NCBI GenBank assembly: GCA_030998225.1 | Contig: JAPYXD010000608.1 | Coordinates: forward strand, 7,780,501 to 7,844,500 | Direction: 5' to 3' | From: Diplolepis rosae | Lineage: Eukaryota; Arthropoda; Insecta; Hymenoptera; Diplolepididae | Length of the DNA: 64,000 nucleotides | Part shown: positions 57,215 through 64,000 of the stretch, piece after piece | Numbering within the stretch: position 1 is the stretch's first letter | Layout: every line of letters begins with the position of its first letter | The notes under the pieces: generated by a model | The model's database searches: none | Seen by the model: only the letters and a program-made list of their open reading frames with translations | What the model was told of the DNA's origin: nothing | Position numbers and translations under genes: made by a program

Positions 57215-58314
57215 TTAATCCTCTCCTTCGTGAGCGAAGAGCGACAAACCACTTTCCCTATCACTTTCTGCCATCTCATATAGATTTTCGCTCATTAATT
57301 GCAAATGCTTCGAAGTGATGCTCGTTGTTCTGGCTGTTTCAGCTCTCGCCTTTAGGGCTGATCGAGTAACACAAATTGAGTTGACCGTCCTGTTTCCTAA
57401 GCGATTTCTTTTGGGAGTTTTCGCGTCCGTGAGCATGGAGAAACCTCGCTCCGCCTCAGCATTTGAATGAGGAAGACTCCGAACATGAGTCAATACTGAG
57501 GTCAAATTTGGAAAAAGTTTTTCTCCTGTACTCGTCGAAGATACGCCGATACTAGACCACATTTCGTCAAAAGATAAATTCGACCACTTTTCTTTGAGTT
57601 CCTGTCTGATTTTGAGTAAAGAATTCCACTCTTTTTGTACACCTATTCTATCAAACGACCCTAAATCTTGACAAACTTTCCAGACCCTAGGAAAAGTTTC
57701 GCTTCGATCAGCATAGAAAGCTACTTGAGGCCGGAAAACAGCAACGCAAGACAAAAAGATGTCATCAAAAGGAAGTCGATTGCGAATTTCTTCGCTTGCT
57801 GTGACATAAAATTTCAAGCAATTACGAAGAAATAGATCAACTTTTACTATTTGCAATTTCTTGTTTGTAAGTTGCTGCTGGAAATATTCTCGCGTTTCCT
57901 TACCAACGACAATGTCTTGAAGCGGCTTTTGATTACTAGGATCTGCAAAGTTAACATTTCTAATGATTTGAAAGAATAAATTCGGTTGAAGAAGACCCTC
58001 TTTCAAATAACTGCTAAGAATCCATACGAAGAATTTAGCCGAGTTTGGCTGGAGTTCATGAACCATTGTTTCGCGACTTTGAAATTTCGCATTGTATACG
58101 TTGAACCTATTCAAAGTAAATTTCAAGAATAGGAAATATGCGACGGAAATTCCTCAAACCATCCCAACTGAAAGTTTTTTGCATTTTTCATGACTTTTCT
58201 AGCGGGTTGACATTCGTTTGAACCAGAGTTCAAACGGTGGTCAACCTTCGTTTGAACCTGGCTGTCCTTCGAAACACTCGAATTTGGGTCAACCGGATTA
58301 CTCATTGCGAACAA
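57215..58314 (-). pseudogene. hAT transposase, internally deleted
   Basis: Two overlapping frames. The first (58314-58123, 63 codons) ends NFQLGWFEEFPS, the sequence that precedes the BED-like zinc finger in insect hAT transposases. The second (58126-57215, 303 codons) is the C-terminal half: LPFDDIFLSCVAVFRPQVA, then FPNLTSVLTHVRSLPHSNAE and RGFSMLTDAKTPKRNRL (residues 205-243), the hAT dimerisation domain. The zinc finger and most of the catalytic core, including the acidic residues expected there, are missing. The full-length protein of this type has about 600-700 residues, against about 366 here. No stops interrupt the 303-codon part, so the deletion may be the main defect. Confidence 0.9.
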
Positions 58315-59116
58315 TAAATTATACGACGAAGGAAAACAGAATTATTTGAAAAGAATTAATAAGATGAGAAAAAGTCGATAAAATTGAGCGAATGTGAATA
58401 ATTTGTAATCTGCACACAAATTAAGTTTCACAAAATAAACTTACCCACAAGCATCAAACAATAACGTACGTAAGAGCACTCACGTATCACCAAATAATAA
58501 TATAATATTCTTACTTTTGCTGTTTTCAATAAGGAATTACGATAAAAATATGAAGAATCCACACTATTGCCTTCTCAAATAACGCATAAAGCGAGAATCA
58601 AGTACATCTTAGAAGAAAACAAAAGAAGGTTGCTATTATTATTTGTTTTCGTCTCCAATTTGACCTCTATACCGTTCGTTTGCAATTTAAAACATTGGTA
58701 ACTTTTTTGCTATTAATCTGATTGAGCTACAACTTTTCAGAAAACTTTCTTTACTAAAGTATTAAAATTTTTCTCCTGTAGATAGTTTCAGAAAATGTAG
58801 ACACTTAATACAATATTAATAAAATCGTAAAATTCTGAAAATTTTTAAGCTAGCGCGAGTGGAAGTAGAGAAAACAATTTTTTTTTAAATGTACTTCTCC
58901 CAATTACTTGAAAAATTAGAAGTTTTAAAAAATTTTGCAAAAGGAAAAACGATGTGCCTTGAAAGTGTGTACAAGTCCTTGAAATTCAAATTCGAACGAT
59001 TTTTATAATTAATTATGCTGTACATTTAAAGATATAATTTTTGTATTTGGAATAAGTTTTCTGCAATTACGAAAAAATTTATTTAGAGTACATAAAATTT
59101 ATTGAACTATTACTAG
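58315..59116. other. hAT central region, 5' of the transposase frame
   Basis: AT-rich upstream region of the minus-strand frame; it may hold the element's promoter, but no specific signal was identified. Confidence 0.5.
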
Positions 59117-62012
59117 TAAACTCTACCTCCGTGGTGGTGTGGAAAGAAGTTGTATTTCAGAATATTTGAGATTCTCTAAGAATGAACCAGCTTTTTTATT
59201 TGAATATTTCAAATGTGTTTTCTTTCATTTATGTATAAGGCAAAAACTAGATCTAAAAAAAGCAAAAAAACCTATTTCTCTATTTGCGTCAAGATTAGAG
59301 CAGAATCTATGCAACCGATTGTTAAAGGTTTTAAAAGTTTTCGCTTTAATTTAAAAAGCAAGTCTTCGTAGTATTTTACTAAGTAATGAAAGTATGTCTA
59401 CAGTTGTTTTCTTGAATCCTACCCAAAGGTCAAACATGGTGCAAAAATGTCGTAAAATAAGAAAAATGTCTGAGTACTTTGAAGAAGTTTTTCTAAATCG
59501 ATATGTATCATATTCCAATAATATTTAGGAATATTTATTAAAATATTCATCTTCTAAATTTGTTTGATTAATGTACAGAGTACACTTTATATTTGAAATT
59601 TGTATACACTCTTAATCTGAATCAGTCAAATTTTCACTGATTGAATCAGTGATTTGCCTTTTCACTGAATTATCAGTGGAAACAATATTTTTCACTGTTT
59701 TTAGTTATTTAAATCAGTCAAATTTCACTGATAATCAGTAGATTTTGACTGATTCATATTTGAAATTTGTACAGTTTTTAAAAAAATCCGAAACTTTTTG
59801 AATTTAGTAGTTTATTTATAAAATTTGAGAATGTTGTAGTTGATATTTCTATATAGAACTTTAAGCATTTATGGACATAAAATTTCATTTAAAGTTTCTT
59901 CTATCGGTATTCAAAACTTTCAACAATTTTGCAAGATCAGTCAAATGCAAAATTTGACAAAGTATTTAATCAAAATATTTACATTTATTTTTTAAATATT
60001 TTGAAAATAATTCGACTAAAATAATGATTAATAAGATTTTGTAACATTGTGGGAATATTGGAACGCTGCAAGATTAAATTTTGAGTACAATTTTCAATTA
60101 ATGAATGTTTAAAGAATTGAGTGAAAGCATCAATTAAAAAATATTTTTACTTTATAAATTTGATTAAGTGCAGTAATAAGAAAATTTTGACTTTCTATAA
60201 AGCATTTCATTTATCTGATTAAAAGTCTGTGCATACGTCACTAAAACGTAAGATTAAAAAACTTTAAACTGCTTTTACCATCAATCTATGAATGTGGATT
60301 TTAAACCGTAATTTAATGTGTCTTATTTTTTTTGATAAAATATTTTTAACATAATTTTTTGCTTAAAGTAGCCGATTTACTCGATTAAAAATTGGTCAAC
60401 TTGTATATTTCAAAATTCTGTAATAAAAGTATTTTCATATTATGTTTTTGTATCCTATGCGTAGAATTTTAATTTTAAAATTGAGATTTCTCACAAAGAA
60501 GAAAGATTGTCTTATTAAAGCAGTTTATTCCCAGAAATTGAAAATCATTTACTTAATATTTCGATTCCAAACATTGAATATTTATTGACTTTGAATAAAA
60601 CAGAAAAAAAAATTTTTATGAAGTTTTAAAATCTTTTTACAATGTTACGAATTGGGCCGAATTTAGAATTACGAAATCTTTCATTAGAAAAAGAAAAAGT
60701 CACTCACATGAAATAAACTTCTGTAAGAATTATCAAGATTGAAGAGATGTTAAAATATTTGAAAAATAATGCAATTGTAAAATTGCAATTTATATCAATA
60801 TTTGACAAATTTTTAGCTTTCTCAATCAAAGCATTGTCCGGAAATTTTTAGTTCCTATAAAAAGATGGAATATTTATCAATTTCTTGAATGTTCATACAT
60901 TAAAAAAATATCGAATTAGAGAATTATATGCAAAGTATTTTCCATTAAGAAGACATAAACATGACATAATTAGTTTTATATCTACATTTTCAGCTTACTT
61001 TTTTGTGGCTTAAGCACACATTTTGAATTCGAAATACAAAAATGCTCTACAGAGTTGAAGTATTTCCTGAATCAATTATTATTGATCCTGAATTCGATTG
61101 GAAAATTTGTTGTTTACTGTTCAAATCTTACTACGATTTCAGACGGACAGACAAATTAAGAACTACAAAATATTTCATCCAAAAGATTGCACTCCTCCAT
61201 AAAATCTTGTCAAATTGTAACAAGATTTGAACACTTCGAACGAACATTTTTATGTAAAATTTAAAGTTGATTGATATTTATATGTTAATATGGAAATACC
61301 AATAAACACATATTTTAGCTTTTTAATTTATCTACTGCTATTAGACAATTTTCCATTTCCGAAGAGATTTTAAGTTTTGGAATGAAAAGTTTGTGCTTAG
61401 GCTACAAAAATGTGAGATGAAAATATTTCTAACATATAACTGAAAATATAAATTATGAACTTGAATTTTATGTTCATTTTATCTTGATAGAAAATATTGT
61501 TCTAATTGAAAAATTGTTAAATGTACAAAATTAGTAAGAAGTATATAAATTTGAATGGAAAATTATATATTGATTCAAATTTTATACATTTATTGTCACT
61601 AAATTTCACTGAAAGTTTATTTTTGAAGTGTTGAAATCCTCATGAAATTTTCCAAGATCATACTGATGTTTATTTCATGCAGACTTTCTTCAAGAAATTG
61701 AAGAAAAGTGTTATTTCTTGAACTATATACTTCGTAAATTCAAATTCGTCGTCTGCTTCGCGCCTCTTTTGCACGTACTCGAGAAAAATACAATTCTTAA
61801 TTTCGACTCGATAAACGAAAGCGTGAAATCTAAAAATAACTTGAAAACTCAAGCATTGTAACGACGTCCGTCTTCGTGCACCTTCGGCTTTACACGAAGC
61901 TGGTGACCGCAGCGTGTAGCAGAGCCGACACACTGACACGCCACGTTTGCATGTGTTTCTCCCAGATGGGAACGTGGTGGGGGCCGAAAAATCCCACGTT
62001 CTGGAGACACTG
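59117..62012. repeat. hAT inverted arm, right
   Basis: Reverse complement of the left arm. Within it, 60895-61045 and 61395-61545 are themselves inverted copies, so the arm contains a smaller palindrome. The segment 61480-61710 has a diverged relative at 10900-11225. Confidence 0.95.
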
Positions 62013-62020
62013 CAAACAGC
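62013..62020. repeat. hAT target duplication, right copy
   Basis: CAAACAGC, identical to 53774-53781. Confidence 0.93.
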
Positions 62021-62177
62021 CGCTCCAGCTTCATTTTCAATAAAATAAGGCCCAATGATCCCTCCTGCCCAAAAACCGCGCCAAACAGTTACACGTTGCG
62101 GATAGGGAGGCTTTTCAATAATCATTTTTCGGTTTTTCAAGCCCCAAATGCGACAATTTTGCTTTTTATGAAAGTGT
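62021..62177 (-). pseudogene. Tc1/mariner-like transposase, central part
   Basis: Minus-strand frame reads IWGLKNRKMIIEKPPYPQRV, TVWRGFWAGGIIGPYF and ENEAGAAV, the segment between the first and second catalytic Asp in this family. It is cut by the hAT element and continues in frame at 53781 once one target copy is removed. The N-terminal part, including the first Asp, is absent: the sequence joins the outer inverted arm at about 62178. Confidence 0.85.
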
Positions 62178-62700
62178 CTGTATGTCTGTCTGTAGGTCGT
62201 ATACTCGCTAACTCTCAATAGAATTATCAGATTGATTTGAGCTTTGATACACTTTATCTGACCCGAAAAAGTAAGGACAAGTTCGTTAACCAGCCACATC
62301 CAATCAAAATTGAGGAATTGAGCACTACTATTGTGTATTTGAAAATAAATTTTTGAAAAAATCAAAAATTTCAATACTGGTTTTTGATAGTGCTCATAAG
62401 TCTCTACAAATTATCCTGATAACATTTTTTGATTAAATCAAAATTAGAAATGTTACAGCATATTCAAATTCGAAAAAAGTCAATATCAAAATTCCATTTT
62501 CCAGTTAAATTATAAGAGATACGAAAAAACGTTATGATACAATATTATTGAATATATAAAGACCTACAAATTTGAATTGTATCATTGTTTCATAAGATGC
62601 ATATTTTTCTTTTTAATTAAAAAAAAAACTATTGAAAATCCAAAATTCAATTTTTTAATGATTATATGTGAAATACCAAAAAAACGTAATGATATAGAAG
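62178..62700. repeat. Outer inverted arm, right
   Basis: Reverse complement of 52598-53150 with scattered changes, for example CAGACAGACATACAGAC against CAGACAGACAGACAC. Confidence 0.8.
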
Positions 62701-63011
62701 TTTGAGACGTCTCAAACCCAAACTTGTGACGAATTTGAGACGAAAAATAAAGAAAGATTCTCATAAGAGACGGAAATTTATCCCTAGATCAGGTAGCGAA
62801 AAAATACAATAGAAGCAATAAACAATACCTCTATAAATCAAAAGACTTTTATACCTAATTTCGGGATGACACTTACACGCGTACAACCCTTGGGACACGC
62901 GACAATATTTCGACTTCGAGTTAAATAAAAATTACCGCAAAAAACACTACTTATATTTTAACCCTACATGTGCGAAGTCCGCGAAGATTGCATATGTGCA
63001 TATATGCTATA
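62701..63011. other. Intergenic DNA
   Basis: Begins with the hairpin-like TTTGAGACGTCTCAAA at 62701. No gene recognised. Confidence 0.5.
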
Positions 63012-63138
63012 GGACGAATCGTCTCACAACTTCTGTCGGACCGCTTGAAGTCGAACTCAAAAGCAGGTAGCAGATCATGACAATGGATGCAATAAACTGT
63101 ACGCATGGCGTACTACTAATTGAAAATTAATATTATCC
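63012..63138. repeat. Direct repeat, copy 1
   Basis: CTCACAACTTCTGTCGGACC through GCAGGTAGCAGATCATGACA to AATTGAAAATTAAT matches 63879-64000 in the same orientation with few changes; the copies are about 870 bp apart. Both open with ACGA..TCGT, a small inverted word. Confidence 0.85.
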
Positions 63139-63878
63139 CTCATTAGCCCATGAGATTGAAAATCGTTAAGTTTTCTTGCAAAACACATAATATGAGTGTC
63201 ATGCATGAAATCATAAATATTTGAGAAAATCATGCGTCACTTGCATCCAGAAATATGGTTTTTCCATTAGAATTTCTGTATATGCATTTCTGGATTATTC
63301 AAATTATTTATCAAACAAGTAACTTTTTGAGATTGCGTTACTCTTTGTAAAAGAGTAACATTTCAAGCTCACGTGACTACGGAAGACATGGGGCAAGCCA
63401 TCAGTGTTTTGCGAAGGGAACAAGTGTTGGAGCAAACACTAGTGGCATAAAACTGACTGCCGATATGATACGAGACATTTCCGAAACTCATGTAATAAAT
63501 TGACTTCGTAGACGGTCGAAAGAAACTATGACGTCCTCCTATTCTTTAAAGTTTTAAATGTCCAGCTGATAGACAAAACCTTAACGAAGCGAAAGAATCG
63601 TATTAAAAAGTTCGCGTCGAATGGGAAGTTGGTTTTTTATTAAAAAAAAAAATATATAATTTTCGGGAATTTGGGGTCTATTTGAACGTACAATTGCTCC
63701 GAGCTACAACGGCATTTCTGATTCGTAGTTTAGCATGGATGATAAAGCAATGTTTCAACTTCATATTGCAGAAAAGTATGTCAAGTAAAAGTGCATAGAA
63801 CTTGAGATTTTGCTCTTTTCGCAGTTGCATAAATTCGTCTAACTTGCCAGAAATCAAATTTTCTGAATGCCAGATATG
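63139..63878. other. Intergenic DNA between direct repeats
   Basis: No coding motif; the 89-codon minus frame (63678-63947) runs into the repeat and has no known domain. Confidence 0.4.
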
Positions 63879-64000
63879 AGACGAAAATCGTCTCACAACT
63901 TCTGTCGGACCGCTTGAAGTCGAACTCAAATGCAGGTAGCAGATCATGACAATGGAAGCAATAAACTGTACGCGTGGCGTACTCTTAATTGAAAATTAAT
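63879..64000. repeat. Direct repeat, copy 2, cut by the window end
   Basis: Same sequence as 63012-63138; continues to the last base of the window. Confidence 0.85.

Larger units (their letters stand above)
53782..62012. mobile_element. hAT element of 8231 bp with giant inverted ends
   Basis: Both termini read CAGTGTCTCCAGAACGTGGG inward and are flanked by perfect 8-bp copies of CAAACAGC, the hAT duplication length. The arms 53782-56737 and 59117-62012 (2956 and 2896 bp) are near-identical inverted copies. The 2379-bp centre carries a defective hAT transposase on the minus strand. Most hAT elements have inverted ends of a few tens of bases, so arms of almost 3 kb are exceptional. It sits inside the Tc1-like transposase frame, antisense-neutral because it is palindromic. 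The family is related to the MITE at 12336. Confidence 0.95.

Noticed and set aside
61670..62374. 234-codon frame treated as one gene
   Set aside because: It fuses three unrelated parts: outer inverted arm, Tc1-like transposase remnant and hAT terminal sequence. Only the central part is real coding relic.

Overview
The window looks like intergenic, transposon-dominated chromosome from an insect (a hymenopteran is plausible but not proven). It is AT-rich and has no operons, no bacterial signals and no gene I can assign to a host function. Almost everything recognisable is mobile DNA: mariner, Tc1-like, hAT and EnSpm/CACTA-like DNA transposons, one BEL/Pao LTR retrotransposon, tRNA- and 5S-derived short elements, many fold-back MITEs and several minisatellites. 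All identified coding sequences are broken.

Layout. 0-9 kb: a fold-back repeat, a 5S-like fragment, a GGCC-rich minisatellite, the C-terminal part of an EnSpm/CACTA-like transposase, a 92-bp minisatellite, half of a mariner, and a Tc1-like element with about 85-bp inverted ends. 9-20 kb: the N-terminal part of the same kind of transposase on the opposite strand, interrupted by a 162-bp hAT MITE; a nearly intact mariner (12825-14095); and two or more copies of a palindromic repeat unit (called A and X here), with a GGCC minisatellite that is an inverted copy of the one at 3 kb. 20-35 kb: fold-back elements, including one with hammerhead-like motifs (25988-26540) and one of nearly 2 kb (28938-30873), two tRNA-derived SINEs, and members of a MITE group with CACTGAG-type ends and 2-bp target duplications. 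36-42.6 kb: a BEL/Pao element on the minus strand with two 707-bp LTRs differing at about 7 sites, yet with several frameshifts and stops. 43-52.5 kb: more MITEs, two mariner remnants and a 117-130 bp minisatellite. 52.6-62.7 kb: a nested structure described next. 62.7-64 kb: AT-rich DNA with a direct repeat of about 120 bp.

The most striking object is an 8231-bp hAT element (53782-62012). It has a perfect 8-bp target duplication, terminal inverted repeats of about 2.9 kb each, and a central 2.4-kb segment with an internally deleted hAT transposase reading frame. It sits inside the coding sequence of a Tc1/mariner-like transposase, whose frame resumes exactly when the element and one target copy are removed. 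That host element in turn lies between two inverted arms of about 0.5 kb. A 162-bp MITE at 12336-12497 has closely related ends and its own 8-bp target duplication, so this hAT family appears to have moved more than once.

Nothing here forms a working pathway. The relations between features are insertions, nesting and rearrangements, and their order can be read in several places. Alignments were made by eye, so boundaries of diverged repeats are approximate.
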